Assembly: GCF_001514065.1 (NCBI RefSeq)
Contig: NZ_KQ948429.1
Coordinates: 434,001-498,000 of the forward strand
Direction of reading: 5' to 3'
Source: Streptomyces antibioticus
GTDB taxonomy: Bacteria > Actinomycetota > Actinomycetes > Streptomycetales > Streptomycetaceae
DNA length: 64,000 nucleotides
A program made the position numbers and the translations under genes. The notes below the pieces were generated by a model that did not search any database, was not told the DNA's origin, and was given only the letters and a program-made list of their open reading frames with translations. How positions within the stretch are numbered: position 1 is the first letter of the stretch; each line of letters starts with the position of its first letter. Below, one piece after another: positions 37,059 to 44,691 of the stretch.

Positions 37059-37489
37059 TCAGTCAGGTCGCCGAGCGGCACCTCCTACTATGCCGTACCA
37101 GGCACCCTCGATGCGACGGTATAGGTCGGCGCTCTGCCGGGATGTAGATCACGAGGCATCCGCGACAGGTCTCGCTGATCACGGTGGCGTCGCTGTTGAT
37201 GAACTGCAGGGCCTCGGTGCGGCGGTGGGGCTTGTCCTTGGCGCCCTCGGCCCAGTACGGCGCGACGCCCGCGATGAACAACTCGCGGTCCGACAGCTCG
37301 CCGACGGCCTGGGCGGCACGCAGTCGTACGTCCACCCCTGCTTGCGCAGCTCCCGCGCCCTCTCGCGCAGCTCGTCCTTCGCTCGCGGTCGCCGCGGATC
37401 CGGCGAAGGCTGTAGCCCTGGCGTCGTAGCGCCACCGCCCGCTCCCGCAGCCCCTCGAAGTCGGCGTATTTGCCAGGTGAAGTTGCCAT
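37059..37489 (-). pseudogene. Decayed HTH/resolvase-annotated gene, frameshifted with internal deletions
   Basis: Pieces of one protein are visible in three frames on the minus strand. The ATG frame gives MATSPGKYADFEGLRERAVA ... GYSLRRIRGD; a second frame then gives AKDELRERARELRKQGWTYD; a third gives VGELSDRELFIAGVAPYWAE ... LQFINSDATVI and CRGCLVIYIP; the end (ADLYRRIEGAWYGIVGG) is again out of frame, stopping at 37059. From memory, intact Streptomyces homologues of about 250 residues have these blocks in the same order in one frame. At least three frame changes and several deletions separate them here. It is therefore a remnant, not a functional gene. Confidence 0.8.
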
Positions 37490-37656
37490 GGGCATACCGT
37501 CCGGGCGGAATCTCCGCTTCCGGGGTCGAACAGGGGCTGGTTCAGCAGTTCGAGGGAAATCGGGTGGTTTCGCTTCTGGCCGGTCACGGCATGTGGTGTA
37601 GGCCAGTACCGGAAACTCACCGGAAAAGCCGCGCCCTGCGCCCGTAGGCTGGAGGC

Positions 37657-38961
37657 ATGACCACGACGGGGGAAGACCACGCCGCGGCCCGGACGGGGCC
37701 GTGGTGGTGGGTCAGGTGGCGTACCGCACTGTTGGACATCGGCCTCGCGTTCGTTTCCGTGCTGGAGTGTGCGGTCGAGGGCGTCGACTTCGCGGGGGAC
37801 GCGGGGATCCCGACGGCGGCGGGGGTCGTCTTCGGGGCGCTCGCCGGCTCCGCGCTGCTCGTGCGGCGGAAGTGGCCGATCGCGGTGGTGCTGGTGTCCA
37901 TCGCGATCACGCCTGCCCAGATGGGGTACCTCATGGGCATCGTCGGGCTGTACACCCTCGCCGCCTCCGAGCTGCCCCGGCGGATCATCGGGTCGCTGGC
38001 CGGGATGTCGTTCGTCGGCATGCTGATCGTGATGTTCGTGCGGGTGCGGCAGAGCATGGAGACGGGGGAGAGCGACCTCGGAGGCTGGTCCGTTCCGTTC
38101 GCGGCGATCGCGATTTCCATCGGGCTGACCGCCCCGCCCTTGCTGCTCGGGCTGTACGTCGGGGCTCGGCGGCGGCTCATGGAGAGTCTTCGTGAGCGTG
38201 CCGACAGTCTGGAGCGGGAGCTTCAGCTGCTTGCCGAGCGGGCCGAGGAGCGGGCCGAGTGGGCGCGTAATGAGGAGCGGACCCGGATCGCGCGGGAGAT
38301 GCACGACGTCGTCGCGCACCGGGTGAGCCTGATGGTGGTGCATGCGGCCGCGTTGCAGGCCGTTGCGCGGAAGGATCCGGAGAAGGCCGTCAAGAACGCC
38401 GCGTTGGTGGGGGACATGGGGCGGCAGGCGCTGACCGAGTTGCGGGAGATGCTCGGGGTGCTGCGGAGTGGGGACGGGGCTGCCGCGCGGCGGGCCGCCG
38501 TGCCGTTGGCCGCCGTGGGGGTTGCCGCTGCTGCCGCCGCTTCGCGGGCCGTTGAGGAGTCCGACGGGCCTTGTCTGTCGGAGTTGGAGGAGTTGATCGG
38601 GCAGTCGGCGGCCGCGGGGATGGTCGTGGATCTGACCGTGGAGGGGGATGTGCGGCCGTACGCGGGGGAGATCGAGCAGACCGCGTACAGGGTCGTGCAG
38701 GAGGCGTTGACCAACGTCCACAAGCATGCGGCGGGTGCGAAGACGCATGTACGGCTCGCGCATCGGGGGTCGGAGATCGCGATGCAGGTGGAGAACGAGC
38801 CGCCGCCGGAGGTGTCGGTGGCGTCGTCGGCGCGGTTGCCGTCCGGGGGGAACGGGCTGGTGGGGATGAAGGAGCGGGTCGCCGCGCTGGGCGGGGTTTT
38901 TGTGTCCGGGCCGACGGACGCGGGGGGTTTTCGGGTGTCGGCGGTGATCCCGGCGTCGTAG
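37657..38961 (+). CDS. Orphan NarL/DesK-type sensor histidine kinase
   Basis: The 434-residue kinase has about five or six N-terminal membrane helices (from VRWRTALLDIGLAFVSVLEC to IAISIGLTAPPLLLGLYVG), a coiled coil, the HisKA_3 phosphoacceptor motif REMHDVVAHRVSLMVVHA, an ATPase domain with EALTNVHKHAAGAKTHVRL and GGNGLVGMKERVAALGG. Codon choice is looser than in the surrounding core genes, with many TTG and GGG codons. No response-regulator gene is adjacent, although this family is normally paired with a LuxR-type regulator. Confidence 0.88.
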   Translation: MTTTGEDHAAARTGPWWWVRWRTALLDIGLAFVSVLECAVEGVDFAGDAGIPTAAGVVFGALAGSALLVRRKWPIAVVLVSIAITPAQMGYLMGIVGLYTLAASELPRRIIGSLAGMSFVGMLIVMFVRVRQSMETGESDLGGWSVPFAAIAISIGLTAPPLLLGLYVGARRRLMESLRERADSLERELQLLAERAEERAEWARNEERTRIAREMHDVVAHRVSLMVVHAAALQAVARKDPEKAVKNAALVGDMGRQALTELREMLGVLRSGDGAAARRAAVPLAAVGVAAAAAASRAVEESDGPCLSELEELIGQSAAAGMVVDLTVEGDVRPYAGEIEQTAYRVVQEALTNVHKHAAGAKTHVRLAHRGSEIAMQVENEPPPEVSVASSARLPSGGNGLVGMKERVAALGGVFVSGPTDAGGFRVSAVIPAS

Positions 38962-38994
38962 CGCCGCGTCGTCCGGGGCGGTTCGTCCGGGGGT

Positions 38995-39489
38995 TCAGCC
39001 TGCCGTGAGGCGTACCGGTTCCATGCCTGCGACGAGGGCCCCCAGGGCGTGGTCGATGTCGGGGCCGAGGTACCAGTCGCCGGTGTGGTCGAGGACGTAG
39101 GCGCGGCCTTCGGCGTCGATGGCGAGGAGGGCGGCGGTCTCGGTCTCGGTGCCGAGGGGGCAGACGTCGGTGTCGAGCGCGCGGCCTAGGTCGGCGAGGG
39201 TGCGGGCCATGTGGAGGCCGTGCAGGGGGTCGAGGTGGAGGTGGGCGGGGGCGACCTGGCGGCCGGGGCCGGTGGGGGTGATGTGGAGGCCGCCGAACTC
39301 GGCCCAGGCCTCTACCGCGGCGGGGAAGACGGTGTGTCGGTGGCCGGCGGGTGAGGTGTGGTCGCGGAGGGCGTCGGCCCAGATCTCGGCCTGTTTGATG
39401 TCCCAGCGTCCGGGTTGCCAGCCGGCTGCGCGCAGGGCGGCGTCGACGGGTACGGGGAAGCGGGTGGTGCTGGTGCGGTCCGGGTGCAT
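38995..39489 (-). CDS. SUKH-3 domain immunity-type protein
   Basis: The 164-residue protein resembles the SUKH-3 family, which is associated with immunity against nuclease and deaminase toxins. Visible features are PVDAALRAAGWQPGRWDIKQ at the N-terminus, the AVEAWAEFGGLHI helix-strand unit typical of SUKH proteins, and LLAIDAEGRAYVLDHTGDWY followed by a final helix. It lies 62 bases downstream of a YwqJ-type deaminase gene on the same strand, the usual toxin-then-immunity order. Assignment is by recalled family pattern. Confidence 0.78.
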   Translation of the reverse strand: MHPDRTSTTRFPVPVDAALRAAGWQPGRWDIKQAEIWADALRDHTSPAGHRHTVFPAAVEAWAEFGGLHITPTGPGRQVAPAHLHLDPLHGLHMARTLADLGRALDTDVCPLGTETETAALLAIDAEGRAYVLDHTGDWYLGPDIDHALGALVAGMEPVRLTAG

Positions 39490-39551
39490 CTGCCTTCGAT
39501 CGTCGTGGTCATGGGTGTGGTGCGGCTGTGGCTGTGGTGCTGGGTGGGGGG

Positions 39552-40097
39552 TTAGTCGTCCGCCGCCGGGTCGACGATGCGTACGCCGAAGTGGGCGCTG
39601 AGGGCGGTGCAGGCGCGGCAGGGGGTGGCGAAGCTGCCGTGAAGGGGGTCGCCGTCCTCGCGGATGCGGCGGGCCGTGAGTTTGGCCTGCTTGAGGGCTT
39701 TGCGGGCCTCGCCGTTGGTCATGGGCTTGCGGGCGGCGCGTCTGGTGCGGGCGGCGTCGGCGGCGGCGAGGTGGCGGGAGATGAGGATCGTCTCGGCGCA
39801 GCGGCCGGTGAAGCGGTCGCGCTGGGTGGATGTGAGGGTGTCGAGGAAGTCCTGCACGAGAGGGTGCAGGGGCGGGGCCTCGTCGCCGCGGGCGGCGGTG
39901 CCGGTGAGGGTGGCGCCGCGGACGGAGAGGGCGGCGGCGACGGTGGGGAGTATGCCGTCGCGGCGGTGGCGCAGGGTGGGGGCGTGGGCGGCTTCGCTGC
40001 TCCAGCCGATGCGCGGGTCGCCGGACACTCCGGTCCGCGGGTCGCCGGGTGTGGCTGGTCGCGGTCCTGGGTGCGGTCCCGTCTGCGTCGTATTCAT
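39552..40097 (-). CDS. YwqJ-type putative nucleic acid deaminase
   Basis: The 181-residue protein carries the zinc-dependent deaminase motifs: Cys-Ala-Glu at about residues 100-102 (GRCAETILISRHLAAA) and PCxxC at about 157-161 (FATPCRACTALSAHFGVRIV). The spacing and the C-A-E variant fit the YwqJ clade, whose members occur as toxin domains of polymorphic secreted toxins. Here the domain is free-standing, with a Pro/Gly/Thr-rich leader (about 1-35) and no signal peptide. The ATG at 40097 follows GGGAGGGG by nine bases. A SUKH-3 gene is immediately downstream. Confidence 0.8.
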   Translation of the reverse strand: MNTTQTGPHPGPRPATPGDPRTGVSGDPRIGWSSEAAHAPTLRHRRDGILPTVAAALSVRGATLTGTAARGDEAPPLHPLVQDFLDTLTSTQRDRFTGRCAETILISRHLAAADAARTRRAARKPMTNGEARKALKQAKLTARRIREDGDPLHGSFATPCRACTALSAHFGVRIVDPAADD

Positions 40098-40466
40098 GAT
40101 CATCATCCCCTCCCGAGCATCCCCCCGGATCACACAGAGTGCCAAATGCCGTGGCTGGTGCGGAAGCTGGGGCGGTGCGACACGCCCGGGTTTGGGCGGG
40201 CTGTCACGGCGGGGTGACGGCTGGTCACGGAAGCGGAGGGCCGCTGACCGGTGCCCGGTGACCGGTGTCGTCGTACCGCATAGGCTGTCGGCACCCGCAT
40301 GTATGCGACGCGTGTATGCGACCGCTTATATCGCGTATATGCGGTCAACACGCTGGAGAACGTCGGAGAAGTCGAATACGGGCTGGGGTGGGCGGGTCGG
40401 AGCCGGGGGACCGGGGCCGGGGCCGGTCGCCGTGGGTCGTACAGAGTGCCGCAGGGGGCAACCGCC
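40098..40466. promoter_or_regulatory. Divergent control region of the toxin/immunity locus with nested repeats
   Basis: This 369-base gap separates the YwqJ-type gene from the WHH-SUKH-1 gene. Near its centre, GTATGCGAC occurs twice (40301-40309 and 40314-40322, 13 bases apart), and the second copy runs into the imperfect palindrome GACCGCTTATAT-CGC-GTATATGCGGTC (40320-40346, 10 of 12 pairs). Local AT content is raised. This looks like a compound operator controlling one or both directions; the regulator is not identified. Confidence 0.55.
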
Positions 40467-41498
40467 ATGACGACAGGTCGGCTCGGGCAGCAAGCCGCGC
40501 CGCCGAACGCGGCCTATGCCGGGCAGGTCGTGCATTTCCCGGATCCGGTCCGGGCTGCCCGTCACCCGAGGGGGGTGCGGGTGGACGAGCGCGGCTATCC
40601 GGACTTCTCGGCGTATGCGCGTGCGGCTGCGGAGATCGCCGATCCGCCGGAAGGTTTCGGTGTCGACGAGCTTCGGCTGACGGACTATGTGTCGGCGAAC
40701 GCGGCGCTCGCGGCGACGGGCCATGAGCTGTGGGACACGATTCCGGCGGTGGCGACGCCGCACGGCTGGACGTGGCATCACGTGGTGGGTTCGCGCCGTC
40801 TTGAGCTCGTGCCGGTCGAGGTGAAGGCGTTGCTGCGGCATCACGGCGGGATCGCGACGGCGGCGGTGGAGCACGGGAAGCGGGGGACGCGGCCGTTGCA
40901 GGAGACGCGGCCCGCGCACTTCGGGTTGCCGAAGTCGGGTGCGGCGGTGTCGGAGTCGCAGGTGCTGGGGGTCGAGGAGGACCTCGGGTACCGGCTGCCG
41001 GGTGCGTACCGGTCGTTCTTGAAGGCGGCGGGTGGGTGCGCTCCGGTGGGGACGGCTCTGGACCCGGAGTTGGGTCTGCTGGTGGACCAGCCGTTCTTCA
41101 CGGTGCGGGACGAGGCGGCCGTCAACGACCTCGTGTACGTGAACAAGTGCCTGCGCGACCATCTGACCAAGGACTACCTGGGTGTCGGGTTTGTGCAGGG
41201 CGGGCTGCTGGCCGTGAAGGTGAAGGGTGACCGGATCGGTTCGGTCTGGTTCTGCGCGTACGACGACGTCCGCGACGTCGATCCTTCGCTGGCGCCGGCG
41301 GAGCGGGTGGAGCGGCTGTTGCTGCCGTGCGGCGACGACTTCGATGTGTTCCTGTCCCGACTGGCGGGTTCTCCGCCGGAGTTGGAGACGGTGGCGAACC
41401 TGATGGTGGACGGCGGTTTCGCGCGGTCCGTGCCGGTGGCTGGTGCCGGTGCCGGTGCCGGGGCTGAAGCCGGTGCTGTTGCCGGGGCTGGGGAGTGA
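40467..41498 (+). CDS. WHH (HNH/Endo VII-type) nuclease domain fused to SUKH-1 (SMI1/KNR4) domain
   Basis: The 343-residue protein has two modules. Residues about 40-130 resemble the WHH/LHH group of HNH-superfamily toxin nucleases: GYPDFSAYAR, WTWHHVVGSRRLELVPVEVK (W103, H104, H105) and ALLRHHGGIA. Residues about 160-320 form a SUKH-1/SMI1-KNR4 domain (VLGVEEDLGYRLPGAYRSFL ... AGGCAPVG, then GLLVDQPFFTV). SUKH-1 proteins commonly neutralise such nucleases, so toxin-type and immunity-type domains sit in one chain. The C-terminus is a short Gly/Ala repeat. The ATG at 40467 is preceded by AGGGGG; the frame upstream is shadow. It is eight bases from the next gene. Confidence 0.8.
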   Translation: MTTGRLGQQAAPPNAAYAGQVVHFPDPVRAARHPRGVRVDERGYPDFSAYARAAAEIADPPEGFGVDELRLTDYVSANAALAATGHELWDTIPAVATPHGWTWHHVVGSRRLELVPVEVKALLRHHGGIATAAVEHGKRGTRPLQETRPAHFGLPKSGAAVSESQVLGVEEDLGYRLPGAYRSFLKAAGGCAPVGTALDPELGLLVDQPFFTVRDEAAVNDLVYVNKCLRDHLTKDYLGVGFVQGGLLAVKVKGDRIGSVWFCAYDDVRDVDPSLAPAERVERLLLPCGDDFDVFLSRLAGSPPELETVANLMVDGGFARSVPVAGAGAGAGAEAGAVAGAGE

Positions 41499-41506
41499 GC
41501 TGACCG

Positions 41507-44491
41507 ATGGTGACGTTCGCGCAGGCGCAGGAGCGCGCGGAAGAGTGGATCAACGGGGACGTTCCCTCGTATCAGCATCGTGAGGTGCGGGTGCGGGAGT
41601 TCGAGCTCGGGTTCGTGGTGTGGGCGGAGGACCGTGCGGACGGTCCGCGTTCGGACGGCGGCGCGCAGCGGCTGGTGCTCGCCCGGGACAGCGGGGAGGC
41701 CACGTTGTGGCCGGCGCTGCCGGTGGGGGAGGTGATCCGCCGGTACGAGGAGGAGTACGGGCGGGCCGCGGAGGACGCCGCTGCTGCGGCCGCGTCGGCG
41801 CCTGCGGCTCGGGTGGATCTCAATCAGACGTCGTTCCTTCTGACGCCGCCGGAGTGGTTGCAGGAGGCGGCGGATCAGTTGGGGATTCCGGATCGGCGGG
41901 CTGGGGCTGGGGCGAGTGCCGGGGCCGGGGTCGGTGGTGGGTCCGGAGCTGGTGGCGGAGTTGGTGCCGGGGCGGCTGAGGGTTCGGTTGGTGCCGGTGC
42001 CGGTGCCGGTGCCGGTTTCGGTGCGGGTTCTGGGGTTGGTTCTTCGGCGTTGCCTGAGACGCAGGCCGGGGTGCCGGTCGGGTCGGGGAACGGGGCCGTG
42101 GGGTCTGGTGCCGGCGCGGGTGTGGGTGTGGGTGCGGATTCGTCCGGTGGTGCGCCGGGGGCGCCCGCTGCGTCGAGTGCGCCGGGGGCGCATGGTGTGC
42201 CTGCCGGGGCGACTCCGTGGGCCGGGACCGACACCAACGCCGATGCGGGCGACGACCGTTCGGTTCCGCTGCCCGCGACCGTGTTCGCGCCGCCGCTGAG
42301 CGGTACCGACGACGACACTCCGCCGCATGCCACGCCGCCGGAGGCCAAGACCGCGCTCATGTCGGGCGGCAGCCAGCTGCCGCCGACGGCGCTCGCACCG
42401 GCGCTCGGCGATCCGAATGCGCCGGGTGGTGCGGTGGCGCCGGGTGCGCCTGCGCCTGTGCCGGGTGGCGCGGCGTACGGGTATCCGCAAGGTGCTGGAG
42501 GTGTGGGTGGCGTGGGAGCGCCGGGTACGCCTCCTCCGGGTGCTCCGCCCGTGCCCGCGCCGGGTGCGCCGCAGGGCAGTACGCCGCCGCCTGTTCCGGG
42601 TGCTCCTTCTTATGGCTATCCGCAGGGGCCGGGGGGTGCGCCGGGGGCGCCTCAGCCTCCTATGGGCGCCGGCGGGCCCGGTGCTCCAGGGGCGCCCGAG
42701 CGGCCGCTCGCGCCGAACGCCGGGGACATCGCCGACGCCGCGACCAGCAAGGCGGCGCCTCCGCCGCGCCGTGCGCGTGGGGGTGCGACGCCGCCTCCGC
42801 CGCCGGGTGCCCCGGGGGCGCCGGGCGCGCGGCCGGGCGGCACGCCTCCGCCCGCGCCGGGTGCGCCTGGTACGCCGGGAGCGCCGGCCGGTGGGTATGT
42901 GCCGACGCAGCTCGTGTCCGCGCTCGGGCCCGACGGTCCTGAGGGCGTGCCTGCGGGGCCCGGCGCGTCGACTCCGCCGGGCGCCCCCCAGCCGCCCGGT
43001 GCGCCGAACCCGCCCGGCGGTACGCCTCCGGGCGCCATGCACCACGCCGCGACCATGCTGGCCGACCCGGGGCGTATGGGCCCGGGTGGGGGCGCGCCGC
43101 AGCCTCCGGGCGCCCCTGGTATGCCCGGTGCGCCGGGTGCGCAGACCCCTCTGGGCGCCCCGGGTGCACCTCACGCGCCGGGCGCTCCGGGAGTTCCTGG
43201 CGCCCCCGGTGTCGCGGGCGCGCCTGGCGGTCCTGGCGCACCGCACGCCCCCGGTGCCCCGGGTGTCCCCGGCGCACCGCAGCGTCCTGGCGCCCCGGGT
43301 ATGCCTGGTGCGCCCGGCGCGCAGGGCTCTGTCGGGGGTGCGCCGGGTGCGGTGCACCAGGCGGAGACCATGCTGGCCGCGCCGCCGGTCGGCGGCCCCG
43401 GCGCGGTGCCTCCCGGTGCGGTGCCGCCTCCCGGCGGGATGCCGCCCGGTGCCGTACCGCCGCCGGGGCAGCCCGGGCCCGGTCAGGCGCCGGCGTACGG
43501 ATATCCGCAGCAGGGGCAGCCGATCGTCGGCCCGGGCTACCAGGCCGTGTTGCGCTACCGCGCGCAGGACGGGTCGGAGCAGCAGCTGATCCGGCGTTCG
43601 GCGCCGGGTACGCCGCACCCGGAGTGGCAGATCTTCCACGAGCTGCGGGCGATGAACATTCCGCCGGACCAGGTGCTGGAGCTGCACACGGAGTTGGAGT
43701 CGTGTGAGCTGCCGGGGGCGTACTGCGCGCGGATGATCCGGGAGCAGTGGCCGCAGGCGCGGCTCGCGAGCATCGCGCCGTACGGCACGGACCATGCGAG
43801 CCGGCAGCAGGGGATGCAGCAGTTGCTGGCGCACCAGGGCGAGTTGCACCAGGTGGCGGACGGGCCGGCGCGGCCGGGACCGGTGCGCGCCCCGCTTCCG
43901 CCGGTGCAGGCGGCGCCGCCGATTCCGCCGGAGGGTGTGGCGCAGGAGCTGGCGGGGGCGTTCGGGCCGGGGATCTTCCGGTTCGAGCAGGCCGCGGTGT
44001 CCCGGCAGGGGGTGCCGCCGGTGGTGGCGCACTCGTTGGTCGCGGCGGGTCTGCCGATGGACATGGGTCCGTTCTTCTGGGCGCAGGCCCAGCCGGGCCG
44101 GCCCGTGCCGACGCTGGCAGAGCTGGCGCAGGAGCGCGGGGTGCAGCCGGCCGCGGACGCGGGGTCGTACCTGGTGATGGGCAGTGACTTCGGCCGGGCG
44201 ATCTGTGTGCAGTACGGGACGGCGAACATCGTGGCCGTGCCGGTGGAGGCGGGGCCCGGTGGGGCGCCCGTGCCGCCGCAGTTCGTGAACACGGGGCTGC
44301 CCGAGTTCCAGCGGTGCCTGGCGCTGCTGGGGCGGATGTGGCGGCTCAGGTTCGGCCTGAACCAGGAGCAGGCGGGCCGTTGGACCGTCGACTTCCAGGC
44401 GCAGCTCGCCTCCCTGGACCCGGCGGCGCTGGGTTCGCCGGAGAGCTGGTGGTCGGTGCTGCTCGAGCAGATGTGGGACGGGCTGCTGTAG
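41507..44491 (+). CDS. Imm35/YrhB-like domain, collagen-like linker, LPGxYC deaminase and SUKH-4 domain in one protein
   Basis: The 994-residue protein has four parts. Residues 1-90 match the YrhB/Imm35 pattern (AQERAEEWINGDVPSYQHRE ... ATLWPALPVGEVIRRYEEEY). Residues about 104-128 hold a short conserved-looking segment (LNQTSFLLTPPEWLQEAADQ). Residues about 132-665 are Gly/Ala/Pro-rich low-complexity sequence with collagen-like G-X-P triplets. Residues about 670-755 carry a deaminase-like domain with LELHTELESCELPGAYCARM, the H-x-E...LPGxYC pattern of the nucleotide deaminase group. Residues about 805-994 are a SUKH-4-like domain (FVNTGLPEFQRCLALLGRMW ... SWWSVLLEQMWDGLL). No signal peptide or membrane helix is seen. 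It is cotranscribed with the preceding gene. Confidence 0.8.
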   Translation: MVTFAQAQERAEEWINGDVPSYQHREVRVREFELGFVVWAEDRADGPRSDGGAQRLVLARDSGEATLWPALPVGEVIRRYEEEYGRAAEDAAAAAASAPAARVDLNQTSFLLTPPEWLQEAADQLGIPDRRAGAGASAGAGVGGGSGAGGGVGAGAAEGSVGAGAGAGAGFGAGSGVGSSALPETQAGVPVGSGNGAVGSGAGAGVGVGADSSGGAPGAPAASSAPGAHGVPAGATPWAGTDTNADAGDDRSVPLPATVFAPPLSGTDDDTPPHATPPEAKTALMSGGSQLPPTALAPALGDPNAPGGAVAPGAPAPVPGGAAYGYPQGAGGVGGVGAPGTPPPGAPPVPAPGAPQGSTPPPVPGAPSYGYPQGPGGAPGAPQPPMGAGGPGAPGAPERPLAPNAGDIADAATSKAAPPPRRARGGATPPPPPGAPGAPGARPGGTPPPAPGAPGTPGAPAGGYVPTQLVSALGPDGPEGVPAGPGASTPPGAPQPPGAPNPPGGTPPGAMHHAATMLADPGRMGPGGGAPQPPGAPGMPGAPGAQTPLGAPGAPHAPGAPGVPGAPGVAGAPGGPGAPHAPGAPGVPGAPQRPGAPGMPGAPGAQGSVGGAPGAVHQAETMLAAPPVGGPGAVPPGAVPPPGGMPPGAVPPPGQPGPGQAPAYGYPQQGQPIVGPGYQAVLRYRAQDGSEQQLIRRSAPGTPHPEWQIFHELRAMNIPPDQVLELHTELESCELPGAYCARMIREQWPQARLASIAPYGTDHASRQQGMQQLLAHQGELHQVADGPARPGPVRAPLPPVQAAPPIPPEGVAQELAGAFGPGIFRFEQAAVSRQGVPPVVAHSLVAAGLPMDMGPFFWAQAQPGRPVPTLAELAQERGVQPAADAGSYLVMGSDFGRAICVQYGTANIVAVPVEAGPGGAPVPPQFVNTGLPEFQRCLALLGRMWRLRFGLNQEQAGRWTVDFQAQLASLDPAALGSPESWWSVLLEQMWDGLL
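41900..43510 (+). repeat. Gly/Ala/Pro low-complexity coding repeat
   Basis: About 1.6 kb of degenerate GGTGCGCCG-type 9-mers and related units encode the linker of the 994-residue protein. Early units are Gly/Ala/Val-rich; from about 43090 to 43340 they become regular Gly-X-Pro triplets. Motifs such as HHAATMLA and HQAETMLA recur inside it. Confidence 0.85.
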
Positions 44492-44525
44492 GGCCTGTCG
44501 CGTCGGCGACACAGAAGGTGCACGG

Positions 44526-44560
44526 GAGGCGGGTCCGGTCACGGCGACCGGGCCCGCCTC
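44526..44560 (+). terminator. Terminator of the toxin/immunity operon
   Basis: GAGGCGGGTCCGGTC (44526-44540) and GACCGGGCCCGCCTC (44546-44560) form a 15-bp stem with one T-G wobble and a 5-base loop, 35 bases after the stop codon. Confidence 0.88.
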
Positions 44561-44602
44561 TTCGCCGTCCCGGAGCATCTCGAGAAGTTCTTTCGCGGTC
44601 CT

Positions 44603-44630
44603 GTCACACCTTTCCTGTCCGCTCCGTCAG
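44603..44630 (+). promoter_or_regulatory. Putative SigJ-type promoter for the AhpD-like gene
   Basis: GTCACA (44603-44608), 16 bases, then CGTCAG (44625-44630). The same GTCACA-N16-CGTC pattern precedes the DoxX-sigJ operon. It closely resembles the SigJ promoter that I recall being described in M. tuberculosis (GTCACA-N16-CGTCCT). Confidence 0.65.
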
Positions 44631-44691
44631 TGCGGTGAAAGCGGCTCACAGCAGTGGGCGGCAGCTCACCACTTGTCTCAGGAGGCAGGAC

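Noticed and set aside
36964-44560. Integrated island inserted at tRNA-Gln, with the pseudogene and toxin locus as cargo.
   Set aside because: Integration normally uses the tRNA 3' end, which faces glmU; the accessory-looking genes lie on the 5' side. I found no duplicated tRNA 3' end and no integrase.
41174-44578. Very long antisense open frame (over 1100 codons) opposite the 994-residue gene.
   Set aside because: It is the expected GC-rich shadow of a repetitive Gly/Ala/Pro gene, giving an Arg-rich product without domains. The same applies to long antisense frames opposite 10.9-14.8 kb and 55.9-59.4 kb.
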